A stretch of DNA of 64,000 bases from NCBI GenBank assembly GCA_026122225.1, contig JANEZZ010001905.1, positions 434,001 through 498,000 of the forward strand, written 5' to 3'. This document shows, one piece after another, positions 54,829 through 64,000 of the stretch. Source of the DNA: Heloderma charlesbogerti (Eukaryota > Chordata > Lepidosauria > Squamata > Helodermatidae). The notes under the pieces are model-generated. The model worked only from the letters and a program-made list of their open reading frames with translations, did no database searches and was not told where the DNA came from. The translations under genes were made by a program, and so were the position numbers. Each line of letters begins with the position of its first letter. Position 1 is the stretch's first letter.

Positions 54829-54960
54829 ATTTGTACTTACAATATTAGTTGGCATTTGTACTTTCAAATTTGATGGCAAATATTAGTTGGTATTTGTACC
54901 TACAAATACTGTGTGCACTAGTTGATGGCAAATACTAGTTGGTATATGTACTCTTGCATT
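54829..54960 (+). repeat. Tandem repeat array, right part (about 52-bp unit)
   Basis: Two and a half units with 'ttggtatttgtac', 'ctacaaatactgtgtgcac' and 'tagttgatggcaaatactag'. Together with the left part it was about 200 bases before BovB inserted. Confidence 0.75.
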
Positions 54961-55429
54961 TTAGAAAATCAAGGGTGTTTGTAGAATATTAGCTCTGCTA
55001 GTTTTCATGATATAGGGAATGTAAACGAGTGGTATTAGAGCAGCTGCTAAGCAAGGTATCATTTTTAAAGGTTGAACAAAACATTAATCAATTTACATAT
55101 CATTTGCTTCTCCCAAATGTATAGTCCAGGGTCTTCCCTGTCCTGTGACTAGGTCCCTGGTTCAAATTATGCCTCTTAATTTGTTACAACCTACCTCCAA
55201 ATTCTGTGGTCCCTAAAACTGAGGAAATACTGCCTTAACTTTCCAGCAAAGATTGGGTTTATTGACGGTGTTCTATAGCTGTCCAAGTATGAGCCCATCA
55301 TCTTAAGTAGGATTGCAGAATAGCCAGCAGGAGTCAATTGCCAACTTCTGCAGGAGTCAGTTGCTAACTTCAGAGTAAAATGCTTCTGGTTGCTCAGTCC
55401 TCATGCAGCAAACAGCCCAAAGAAGTCTG
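54961..55429. other. Gene-free stretch
   Basis: A short duplicated phrase ('aggagtcaattgccaacttc' and 'aggagtcagttgctaacttc') lies at 55328-55369. Nothing else recognised. Confidence 0.45.
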
Positions 55430-55808
55430 AAATTTCAGACTGAAAAGCCAAAGTGACTGGATTCAACTTGACAGGTGTAACTGAGACTTGGTGGGATGAC
55501 TTTCATGACTGGAATACAGCAACTGAAGGATATAACTTGTTCTAAAAGAACAGGAGGAACAGAAAGGGAGGTGGGGTTGCACTGTATATGAAAAATGCAT
55601 ATCTCTGCACAGAAATACAGGAGGAGGAGCTTGGTAGCCCCATCGAGAGCATCTGGATCAAAATAAATGGAGCAAAGAATAAAAGGAACCTGGTGGTCGG
55701 AGTCTACCACTGGCCACCCAATCAAGGAGAAGACGAGGATGAAACTTTTGAAAAGTGAATAGTGAAAAGTGAAGAGCCAATGTTTCAAGGAAGCATGATG
55801 TAGTAGTA

Positions 55809-57865
55809 ATGGGGGACTTCAATTTCCCCGATATTTGTTGGGAGACAAATTCTGCAAAACATGGCCCCTCCAGGAAATTCCTGACTTGTGTGGCGGATAA
55901 CTTCTTCCTACAGAAAGTAGAGGTAGGAACTAGAGGATCGGCTATCCTTGACTTGATCCTAACCAACAGAGATGACTTAGTGGATAAAGTAGCAGTTACA
56001 GGAACTCTGGGGGAAAGCGACCATGTTATAGTTGAGTTCTTGGTTCTAAGGGAAGCAAAAGCTGAGTGTAGTCAAACGCGCACCCTGGATTTTAGGAAAG
56101 CTGAATTTAATAAACTCAGAACAATGATCAGTAAGGTCCCATGGCAAGCAACTCTAATGAGAAAAGGAATCCAAGATGGGTGGGAGCATTTAAAAAAGGA
56201 AATTCTCAAGGCACAATTACAAACAATTCCAACAAGGAGAAAAGGAGGAAGACAATTGAAGAAGCCAATGTGGCTTCACAAAAAGCTTAGGGATGACCTG
56301 AAAACAGAAAAGGACACATATAGGAAGTGGAAAGAAGGCCAAGTAACACAGGAAGAGTACAGGCAGGTAGCATAGAATTGCAAGGATGGCATTAAGAAGG
56401 CTAAAGCTGAGAACGAGCTGAGGTTAGCGAGGGAGGCTTAAAGCAACAAAATGGCTTTCTTCAGATATGTGCACAGTAAAAGGCAGAGAAAAGAAATGGT
56501 GGTTCAGCTATTAAATAAGAATGGCAAAATGATAACAGAGGACAAAGAAAAGGCAGAGGTGCTCAATTCCTACTTTGGCTCAGTCTTCTCCCAAAAGAGG
56601 GTCTATGACCCCCCTGGCAAAGGCGAAGTGAAGGCTGAAGGGGCAGGATTGCAGCTTGAGATCGATAGGCATATGGTCAAGGAACACCTAATTACTTGGA
56701 ATGAGTTCAAGTCTCCAGGGCCAGATGAACTGCATCCTAGAGTAATCAAGGAACTGGCAGAAGAACTCTCAGAACCGCTGTCTATTCTCTTTGAGAAATC
56801 ATGGAGGACGGGGGAAGTGCCAGATGACTGGAGGAGGGCTAATGTTGTCCCTATCTTCAAAAAGGGTAAAAAGGAGGAACCTGGGAACTACAGACCAGTC
56901 AGTCTGACGTCAATCCCTGGGAAAATTCTGGAGCAGATGATAAAGCAATCCATCTGGAAGCACCTTGAAAACAATGCCGTGATTACTCGAAGCCAACATG
57001 GATTTGTCAAGAACAAATCCTGCCAGATGAATCTGATCTCATTTTTTGATCAAGTCACCTCCCTATGGACTGTGGGAATGCTGTGGACACAATATACCTC
57101 GACTTTAGCAAAGCTTTCGACAAAGTGCCCCATGATCTCCTGATGAGCAAACTAGCTCAAAGTGGGCTAGATGAAATAACGATCCGGTGGATTCACAGTT
57201 GGCTACAGAATCGGACTCAAAGAGTGCTTATCAATGGGACCTTCTCAAACTGGGGAGAGGTAACGAGTGGGGTACCGCAGGGCTCAATCCTGGGCCCAGT
57301 GCTCTTCAACATTTTTATTAATGACTTGGAGGAGGAGGTGCAGGAAATGCTGATCCAATTTGCAGATCACACAAAATTGGGTGGGATAGCTAATACTCCG
57401 GAAGACAGAAACAAAATTCAAAGTGATCTGGATAGACTGGAGCGCTGGGCAGAAAACAACAGAATGAAATGTAATAGGGATAAATGCCAAGTTCTGCACC
57501 TAGGACAAAGAAACCAAATGCACAGTTACAAGATGGGGGATACGTGGCTCAACAATACTACAAGCGAGAAGGATCTTGGCATTGTTGTCGATCACAAGCT
57601 GAATATGAGCCAACAATGTGATGTGGCTGCAAAAAAGGCCAATGCTCTTTTGGACTGCATTAATAGAAGCATCGCTTCCAAATCCCGGGAAGTACTAGTT
57701 CCCCTCTACTCAGCACTCGTTAGGCCTCATCTGGAGTACTGTGTCCTGTTCTGGGCACCGCACTTGAAGAAGGATGCAGACAACCTGGAGAGGGTTCAGA
57801 GGAGGGCAACAAAGATGATCAGGGGACTGGAAACAAAGCCCTATGAAGAGAGAGGGCATGTTTAG
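55809..57865 (+). pseudogene. CR1 endonuclease/reverse transcriptase, broken, FADH box
   Basis: Open segments are 55809-56375 (endonuclease end and linker), 56451-57143 (linker and RT start, 'PGNYRPVSLTSIPGKILEQM') and 57065-57865 (RT core, 'YLDFSKAFDKVPHDLLMSKL', '[20 protein letters not shown]', then the C-terminus). Lesions: TAG near 56373 (CAG in the copy at 63 kb), TAA near 56440 (AAA there) and a frameshift near 57065. The catalytic FADD box reads FADH at 57359-57370. It is therefore inactive even apart from the L2 insertion. Confidence 0.9.
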
Positions 57866-57877
57866 CCTGGAGAAGAG

Positions 57878-57882
57878 AAGAC
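57878..57882 (+). repeat. Left target-site duplication of the L2
   Basis: AAGAC, repeated at 61565-61569. The CR1 reads through correctly when the L2 and one copy of these five bases are removed. A short duplication is usual for L2. Confidence 0.7.
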
Positions 57883-58060
57883 GGGTGATCCTGAGCCTGC
57901 TTCTGCCCCCGCCCACAGGTACTTAAGGCGGGGCTGCCAGAGGCTGCTCGGGAAGGAGCCTGGGGAAGGAGGACCAGCCAGCAGCTGCACCGGGTGATCC
58001 TGAGCCTGAGCCTGCTTCTGCCCCCACCCACTGGTACTTAAGGCGGGGCTGCCAGAGGCA
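57883..58060 (+). promoter_or_regulatory. L2 5' UTR with duplicated promoter-like unit
   Basis: Unit 1 (57883-57991) and unit 2 (from 57992) both start GGGTGATCCTGAGCCTG and both contain GGTACTTAAGGCGGGGCTGCC-type sequence, with a GC box (GGCGGGG, the Sp1 consensus) next to a TA-rich TACTTAA. Unit 2 has an extra GAGCCT and stops resembling unit 1 after 58058. Repeated promoter monomers are known in rodent L1. In this L2 the role is inferred from position and motifs only. Confidence 0.55.
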
Positions 58061-58293
58061 CTTAGCCTCGCACTTGGAGTCGCGTAGGACCTGAGGATCT
58101 ACCCACCTGCCTCTCCAGAGACACCAGCAGCCACAATACCAGCAGCAAATAGCAGCAGCAGCAGAGGGCAGCAGCTTTAAAGACAAGGGGAAGGGGCAAA
58201 CATGGACTATCTGTTCCTTCTTAGCTGCTGTTCTCTTTTATCTTTTTTATATTCTTTTAAACTGTTGTGCTATTTATATCTTAACATTTTAAT

Positions 58294-61200
58294 ATGTGCC
58301 TGGGAGGACTATTGGGCAACTCAGGGGGTGGGGGAGGTGCCACCATAACTGTGGTCACGGGCAGGGGGAGGTATGGCGTTGGGGGATTAACAGGCCAGCT
58401 GAGGAGAAGAGGGGCTAGACACCTCACAGCTGTCCCCTCTTCTGGTTCTTCCCCCAACCTGATGTTTCCTGGCAGCCTTACCAGTCTGCCCTCAGGTCTG
58501 GTGGTGCTGCTGCTGAATGCCAGGTCGGCCCAAAATAAGACCTCCCTCATCCATGATTTAATCGTGGATGAGGGGGCTGACCTGGCATGTATTACTGAGA
58601 CCTGGGTGGGGGAACTGGGAGGGGTCACTCTCTCCCAGCTGTGCCCTCCTGGGTACTCGGTGCAGCACCAACACCGACTTGAGGGTCGGGGAGGGTGGGT
58701 TGCCGTGGTCTATAGGAATTCAATCTCCCTCTCCAGGCTTCCTGCTCATTCGAGTGCAGATCTTGAGTGTTTGTACCTTGTATTGGGTACCCGGGACAGA
58801 TTAGGGATTCTGTTGGTGTACCGCCCACCCCGCTGCCCATCGGACTCCCTGCCTGAGCTGACGGAGGTGGTCTCGGACTTGGTGTTGAGGACCCCCAGGA
58901 TGATGGTCCTGGGGGATCTCAACTTCCATGCCGAGGCCGCTGTATCCGGGGCGGCTCAGGACTTCATGGCCGCCATGACAACCATGGGGCTGTCCCAACA
59001 TGTCATCGGCCCAACGCATACAAAAGGACACACGCTTGATCTGGTTTTCTTGACTGGGCAGGAGGATGGTGATCTGAAAGTGGAGGAATTAACATCTGTC
59101 CCTTTGTCATGGTCAGATCACTTCCTGCTGAGGTTTAGACTCCTGGTGGCCTTTCCCCTCTGCAAGGGTGGGGGACCTATTAAAATGGTCCGCCCCCGGA
59201 GATTAATGGATTCCGATGGATTCCAGAGGGCTCTGGGGGATTTTCCTGCTGGTATGGCTGGTGCTCCTGTCGAAGCCCAGGTCGCTCTGTGGAATGCAGA
59301 GATGACTCGGGCGGTTGACACGATCGCGCCCAAGCGCCCTCTCCCTCTGAGCAGAGCCCGGCCAGCTCCTTGGTATACACCTGAGCTGAGGGCAATGAAG
59401 CAAGAGGGGAGACGGCTAGAATGCAGGTGGAGGAAAACTTGTGCTGAGTCTGACCGAACACAGGTAAGAGCCCACTATCGAGCCTACTCTGTGGCGGTGA
59501 GGGTGGCAAAGAGGCAGTTCTTTTCCACCAGCATTGCATCTTCTCAGTGTCGTCCAGCGGAGCTTTTCCGAGTGGTTCGCGGCCTGTTACATTCTGGGCC
59601 AGGGAGAGAGACGGTGGAACCCTCGGGAGCACGCTGTGACAAGTTTGCGCGGCACTTTGAGGATAAAGTTGCTCAGATTCGTCATGAATTGGACACCACC
59701 ATTAATGCAGTTCCATTGGTAGAGGCGTTCAGAGCACCGTCTGGTCCAGTTTTATTGGATGAGTTTCAGTTACTGAGGCCTGAGGATGCGGACAAGGTGC
59801 TTGGCCAAGTCCGATCGACCACTTGTGTGCTTGACCCTTGCCCTTCATGGCTTATTAAATCAAACAAGGAGGGGTTGTCCGGCTGGGTCCAGGAGGTTGT
59901 CAATTCCTCCTTGAGAGAGGGAGTGGTGCCTGCTGCTTTAAAAGAGGCAGTAATTAGACCACTCCTGAAAAAGCCTAACCTGGACCCAGAGGATGTTAAC
60001 AATTATAGGCCAGTGGCCAACATCCCCTTCCTGGGCAAGGTGCTTGAGCGGGTGGTTGTAGGACAGCTCCAGGCACTCTTGAATGAAACGGATTATCTAG
60101 ATCCATTTCAATCGGGCTTCAGGCCTGGTTTCGGAACGGAAACTGCCTTGGTCGCCCTGTGGGATGACCTCTGCCGGGAGAGGGACAGGGGGAGTGCGAC
60201 CCTGTTGATTCTCCTGGACCTCTCAGCGGCTTTCGATACCATCGACCATGGTATCCTTCTGGATAGGTTGTCTGGGTTGGGAGTTGGAGGCACTGCACTA
60301 CAGTGGTTCCGCTCCTACTTGGATGGCCGATTCCAGAAGGTGGTGCTGGGGGATTACTGCTCTGTGCCATGGCAATTGTGTCATGGGGTTCCACAGGGCT
60401 CTATTTTATCCCCCATGCTGTTTAACATCTACATGAAACTGCTGGGGGAGGTTATCCGGAGGTGTGGGCTGAGGTGCCATCAATATGCGGATGACACCCA
60501 GCTCTACCTCTCTTTCTCATCAAACCCAGGTGAGGCAGTGGCTGTTCTGAACCAGTGCCTGGGCACGGTAATGGACTGGATGAGGGCTAATAAACTGAAA
60601 CTCAATCCAGACAAGACGGAGGTACTGTTAGTGGGTGGTTCGTCTGCCCGGCTAGGTGATATTCAACCTGTTCTGGAGGGGGCTGCACTCCCCCTAAAGG
60701 AGCAGGTTCGTAGTTTGGGGGTGCTCTTGGATCCAGAACTGTCACTTGAGGCACAGGTGAACTCAGTGGCACGGAGCACTTTTTATCAGCTTAGGCTGGT
60801 ATACCAACTACGCCCTTATCTGGACAGAGATAGCCTTGCTACAGTTATCCATGCTCTGATAACTTCTCGTCTGGATTACTGCAATGCGTTACACGTGGGG
60901 CTGCCTTTGAAAACGGTCCGGAAACTTCAGCTGGTCCAAAATAGGGCAGCAAGATTGTTAACAGGGACTGGCCTGCGAGTTCATATTACGCCAGTACTTT
61001 TCCAGCTGCACTGGCTGCCAGTCCATTTCCGGGCCCGATTCAAAGTGCTGGTGTTAACATTCAAAGCCCTTAACGGCTTGGGGCCAGGTTACCTGAAGGA
61101 TCGCCTCCTCCCATATGTGCCTGCCCGGACCTTAAGATCATCATCAGCGGCCCTTCTCCGTGAGCCCCTGCCAAAGGAAGTGAGGCGGGTGGCTACTAGG

Positions 61201-61326
61201 AGGAGGGCTTTTTCTGTTGTGGCACCCCAGCTCTGGAATGAGCTCCCTAGTGAGGTTCGCCTGGCACCTACATTGTACTCCTTTCGGCGCCAGGTGAAGA
61301 CCTTTTTATTTTCCCAGGCTTTTTAG
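58294..61326 (+). CDS. L2 ORF2: endonuclease / reverse transcriptase, intact
   Basis: A single 1010-codon frame. It nicks the target DNA and copies the L2 RNA into it (target-primed reverse transcription) in the nucleus. Residues about 70-280 are the APE-type endonuclease ('LLLNARSAQNKTSLIHDLI', 'ITETWVGE' near 98-105, 'LGDLNFHAEA' near 205, 'SWSDHFLLRF' near 272). Residues about 555-860 are the reverse transcriptase ('NNYRPVANIPFLGKVLERVV', '[20 protein letters not shown]' near 637, '[18 protein letters not shown]' near 695, '[10 protein letters not shown]' with both aspartates near 729). The C-terminus follows ('[15 protein letters not shown]'). No frame break or missing catalytic residue was found. 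The ATG at 58294 is the first long-frame start; an upstream ORF1 was not recognised, as in many L2 elements. Start choice is moderately certain. Confidence 0.93.
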   Translation: MCLGGLLGNSGGGGGATITVVTGRGRYGVGGLTGQLRRRGARHLTAVPSSGSSPNLMFPGSLTSLPSGLVVLLLNARSAQNKTSLIHDLIVDEGADLACITETWVGELGGVTLSQLCPPGYSVQHQHRLEGRGGWVAVVYRNSISLSRLPAHSSADLECLYLVLGTRDRLGILLVYRPPRCPSDSLPELTEVVSDLVLRTPRMMVLGDLNFHAEAAVSGAAQDFMAAMTTMGLSQHVIGPTHTKGHTLDLVFLTGQEDGDLKVEELTSVPLSWSDHFLLRFRLLVAFPLCKGGGPIKMVRPRRLMDSDGFQRALGDFPAGMAGAPVEAQVALWNAEMTRAVDTIAPKRPLPLSRARPAPWYTPELRAMKQEGRRLECRWRKTCAESDRTQVRAHYRAYSVAVRVAKRQFFSTSIASSQCRPAELFRVVRGLLHSGPGRETVEPSGARCDKFARHFEDKVAQIRHELDTTINAVPLVEAFRAPSGPVLLDEFQLLRPEDADKVLGQVRSTTCVLDPCPSWLIKSNKEGLSGWVQEVVNSSLREGVVPAALKEAVIRPLLKKPNLDPEDVNNYRPVANIPFLGKVLERVVVGQLQALLNETDYLDPFQSGFRPGFGTETALVALWDDLCRERDRGSATLLILLDLSAAFDTIDHGILLDRLSGLGVGGTALQWFRSYLDGRFQKVVLGDYCSVPWQLCHGVPQGSILSPMLFNIYMKLLGEVIRRCGLRCHQYADDTQLYLSFSSNPGEAVAVLNQCLGTVMDWMRANKLKLNPDKTEVLLVGGSSARLGDIQPVLEGAALPLKEQVRSLGVLLDPELSLEAQVNSVARSTFYQLRLVYQLRPYLDRDSLATVIHALITSRLDYCNALHVGLPLKTVRKLQLVQNRAARLLTGTGLRVHITPVLFQLHWLPVHFRARFKVLVLTFKALNGLGPGYLKDRLLPYVPARTLRSSSAALLREPLPKEVRRVATRRRAFSVVAPQLWNELPSEVRLAPTLYSFRRQVKTFLFSQAF

Positions 61327-61564
61327 CTTTCTAAATTTTTATCTTTGCTGTTTGAAATCTGTATTTTAAATTCCTGTACTGCTGCTAGGTTTTATTGTGG
61401 TTGTATTGTTATATTGTGGTTTTAATGTTCTATATATTTTAAATTGTTTTATTGTATGTTGTTTGGTTTTAATTTTTGTGAACCGCCCAGAGAGCTTCGG
61501 CTATTGGGCGGTATAGAAATGAAATGAAATGAATGAATGAATGAATGAATAAATAAATAAAAAT

Positions 61565-61569
61565 AAGAC
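61565..61569 (+). repeat. Right target-site duplication of the L2
   Basis: AAGAC, copy of 57878-57882. Confidence 0.7.
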
Positions 61570-61928
61570 TGAGGGGAGATATGATAGCACTCTTCAAGTA
61601 CTTGAAAGGTTGTCACAGAGAGGAAGGCCAGGATCTCTTCTCGATCGTCCCGGAGTGCCATTATTCCCACATGGAATAATGGGCTCAAGTTCCAGGAAGC
61701 CAGATTCCGGTTGAACATCAGGAGAAACCTCCTGACTTTTAGAGCAATATGACAATGGAACCAATTACCTAGGGAGGTAGTGGGCTCTCCCACACTGGAA
61801 GCATTCAAGATGAGGCTGGACAGCCATCTGTCAGGGATGCTGTGACTTGGATTCCTGCATTGAGCAGGGGGTTGGACTCGATGGTCTTGTAGGCCCCTTC
61901 CAACCCTACTGTTCTATGATTCTATGAC
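61570..61928 (+). mobile_element. CR1 LINE (family A), part 2 (C-terminus and 3' end)
   Basis: Continues the CR1 from 57882: 'tgaggggagatatgatagca', then the C-terminal coding remnant, the 3' UTR and the terminus 'ttctatgattctatgact', which carries the CR1-typical ATTCTATG repeat. The coding remnant has frame damage: a TGA after 'gcaata' (61749-61751) and an indel in the 'attattcccacatggaata' segment. Confidence 0.93.
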
Positions 61929-63089
61929 TTATTTGATTCTATCTGAAGCTGCAAAGGGCCCTCCCACAGATTCCCTTTTGGCAAGAGATGCCATTTTCCT
62001 CCCTCACACTCTGTTCAGCTGATGTCTAAGAGGAAACAATATTTATAGGCATGACTGAAGTAATGTTCAGCCCTCTCATGCCCAGGAGTCCATAACTTGT
62101 GTCAGGGCTTAGTAGTCAAGAATTATTTCGATCAGCTAGCAAGTTTTTAGTGATAGTGCCTCTGAAAATACGCAGAGTGCCTTTCCCATTCCACCCAGGA
62201 AGTGTCAGCCTGTCTCTCCCACAGAATTAATGAGAAGAACTAATAGTCTGAGTCTCCTGCAGGAATCTTTATGAAAATTAAAAATTGCTCCCACTTCTCT
62301 GATGAGACCTATCAAGCATCTGTGTTCAAAACCAGGGTTAAAAAGTCTAGAAGGCACAGTCTCTCTCTCAAGTAAATCCACTCCAGATTTTATTCCTTCC
62401 CTGCAGCATCTCCCCTTCACAACCCAGAATTTTAAAAATTATTTCTTAATCAGCCTTCAGAAGACAAAACAAGGGAAATAAAAGGGAGCTTTGAAAATGG
62501 CCACTCAGTCAGTCAATTTTCAAAGCAAACTTCCCTTGTTCTTAAAAGAACATCTACCTGCAGCTGGAATGAAGGGGCAGAGGAGCTTGTCATCTGGGAG
62601 GTATTTGGAAGGAACATATTCCCAGGGTGAGGGCTGGAGTCTGGGGCTGCAAAGGTTCTTTGAATGCTTTGAGTTTTCTCCAGGAGGAGGATAGTGCTGG
62701 GGGAGGGGAGCAAAACAGACTGTCTGGGAAAAGCAGCTTTGCACATGGAGAGGGAGAAAAATGAATTGACTGACAGGGAGCGAAATTGAAAATGGTGCAC
62801 TCATGCCCACTGCTCAGCTCACCAATCAGATCTTCAGTATTCCTAAGAAAGAGAAAGGAAGAGAAGGGACCCTTGCCAATGCCATTCAGATTGAGAGAAC
62901 ACAGATTCTCTCCCCAAAAGGCCACAGTCTTTCTCTGCCTGCATCGCAGCAGCAAATACCAAGGTACACTGCTTCTGAACACAGAGAATGTATTTAACTC
63001 TTATCTGAACTGAAGGGAGCCCACTGGGATCCTCTCTTATGAGGGCAGTTTCCAGAGGGGTGGCCTTATGTTCGTCTGTTGCAGCAAAA
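61929..63089. other. Gene-free stretch
   Basis: No exon or repeat was securely recognised in about 1.1 kb. Confidence 0.4.
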
Positions 63090-63793
63090 ATCAACATGAA
63101 GATTTATGGTGGCATAAGTGGAAGGAAGGCCAAGCAACAAACAAAGAGTGCAGGCAGGCAGCACAGAATTGCAGGGATGATGTCAGGAAGGCTAAAGCTG
63201 AGAACGAGCTGAGGTTAGCGAGGGAGGCTAAAAGCAACAAACAGGCTTTCTTCAGCTACGTGCATAGTAAAAGGCAGAGGAAAGAAATGGTGGTTCAGCT
63301 ATTAAATAAGGATGGCAAAACGATAACAGATGACAAAGAAAAGGCAGAGGTGCTCAATTCCTACTTTGGCTCAGTCTTCTCCCAAAAGAGGGTCTATGAC
63401 CCCCCTGGCAAAGGCGAAGTGAAGGCTGAAGGGGCAGGATTACAGCTTGAGATCAATAGGCATATGGTCAAGGAACACCTAATTACTTGGAATGAGTTCA
63501 GATCTCCAGGGCCAGATGAACTGCATCCTAGAGTAATAAAGGAACTGGCAGAAGAACTCTCAGAACCGCTGTCTATTCTCTTTGAGAAATCATGGAGGAC
63601 GGGGAAAGTGCCAGGTGACTGGAGGAGGGCTAACGTTGTCCCTATCTTCAAAAAGGGTTGTCACAGAGAGGAAGGTCACAATCTCTTCTCGATCATCCCA
63701 GAATGCAGGACACGGAATAAAGGGCTCAAGTTACAGGAAGCCAGATTCCAGCTGAACATCAGGAAAAACGTCCTGACTGTTCAAGCAATATGA
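63068..63793 (+). pseudogene. CR1 ORF2 with in-frame RT-core deletion
   Basis: A 241-codon frame joins the linker and RT start ('EELHPRVI'-like segment, 'RRANVVPIFKKG') directly to the C-terminal tail ('CHREEGHNLFSIIPECRTRN', 'LQEARFQLNIRKNVLTV'). All catalytic RT motifs, including the FADD box, are missing. The frame stays open by chance or microhomology; no enzyme activity can remain. Confidence 0.88.
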
Positions 63794-63967
63794 CTATGGA
63801 ACCAATTACCTGGGGATGTAGTGGGCTCTCCCATGCTGGAGGTATTCAGTACGAGGCTGGACAGCCATCTGTCAGGGATGCTGTGACTTGGATTCCTGCA
63901 CTGAGCAGGGGGTTGGACTCAATGGTCTTGTAGGCCCCTTCCAACCCTAGTATTCTATGATTCTATA
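63090..63967 (+). mobile_element. CR1 LINE (family A), internally deleted copy
   Basis: The left part runs from the linker ('WHKWKEGQATNKECRQAAQ') into the start of the RT. At about 63655 it jumps from 'ttcaaaaagggt' to 'tgtcacagagaggaag', a point in the C-terminal tail, losing the entire RT core, and ends with 'ttctatgattctataagg'. The same tail is at 61570-61928. It is 5'-truncated too. Confidence 0.92.
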
Positions 63968-64000
63968 AGGTTTTGTGTTCTAGCATTCAATTCAGCAGAC

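Larger units (their letters stand above)
55430..57882 (+). mobile_element. CR1 LINE (family A), part 1 of a split copy
   Basis: Contains the endonuclease from 'TGVTETWWDDFHDWNTA' through 'MGDFNFPDICWETNSAK', 'LDLILTNRDDLVDKV' and 'GESDHVIVEFL', the linker, the RT and most of the C-terminus. It stops at 57882 in 'gcctggagaagagaagac' because an L2 inserted there; the CR1 resumes at 61570. The left end is a 5' truncation inside the endonuclease. Confidence 0.93.
57883..61564 (+). mobile_element. Full-length L2 LINE nested in CR1
   Basis: About 3.68 kb: a 5' UTR of 411 bases with a duplicated 109-base unit, one uninterrupted ORF of 1010 codons, a 237-base 3' UTR with 'accgcccagagagcttcgg' and 'ctattgggcggtatagaaat', and an (AATG)n/(AATA)n tail. 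The ends are sharp within the CR1. Other L2 copies here (7.2, 12.5, 19.4, 36.6 and 43.5 kb) are truncated. It is probably a recent insertion: its twin at 12.5-14.3 kb differs at only a few percent of positions by eye. Confidence 0.95.

Noticed and set aside
62500..63010. Overlapping frames of 75-130 codons near 62.5-63.0 kb
   Set aside because: Frames on both strands with no recognisable protein family and no coding-like bias.

Overview
The window looks like squamate-reptile (lizard or snake) nuclear DNA. The evidence is the repeat mixture: two RTE/BovB-type LINE families, L2-clade, CR1-clade and L1-clade LINEs, tRNA-headed SINEs of the type common in lizards, a 5S rRNA-derived SINE-like fragment, palindromic MITEs and a hAT-like foldback element. 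The species cannot be named from this. I found no prokaryotic or viral gene, no CRISPR array and no operon. No exon of a recognisable host gene could be supported. The only strong host-gene signal is a CpG island at about 3.6-4.9 kb, which probably marks a promoter of unknown strand and identity.

Layout. 0-7 kb: a foldback MITE, a CR1 scrap, an L2-like 3' tail and the CpG island. 7-16 kb: two L2 copies, a small RTE copy with perfect 12-bp target-site duplications (TSDs), SINEs and a CR1 tail. 16.5-18.9 kb: a long minus-strand BovB with a 697-codon frame but a mutated catalytic box. 19-32 kb: L2 and CR1 relics, SINEs, several copies of one palindromic MITE and a 5S/CR1 chimera. 32.6-35.3 kb: a long minus-strand CR1 of a second family. 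36-39.8 kb: SINE, CR1, MITE and BovB scraps. 41.3-42.7 kb: a second RTE family, minus strand. 45.3-47.2 kb: a BovB with clean TSDs, split by a 928-bp hAT-like element built from nested palindromes. 49-54.8 kb: two more BovB copies and an L1 3' end, one BovB sitting in a short tandem array. 55.4-61.9 kb: a CR1 split by a complete L2 that has an uninterrupted 1010-codon endonuclease/reverse transcriptase frame and a 5' UTR with a duplicated promoter-like unit. 63-64 kb: an internally deleted CR1.

The coding sequences belong almost entirely to LINEs. The L2 at 57883-61564 is the only full-length, uninterrupted one and could be active or recently active. It would supply endonuclease and reverse transcriptase for its own retrotransposition. 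The other LINEs are 5'-truncated, frameshifted or mutated in the catalytic YADD/FADD box. Several were inactivated at CGA arginine codons turned to TGA, as expected from CpG decay in a methylated vertebrate genome. No new multi-gene system was found; the more unusual items are the foldback element, the L2 promoter duplication and the 5S/CR1 chimera.
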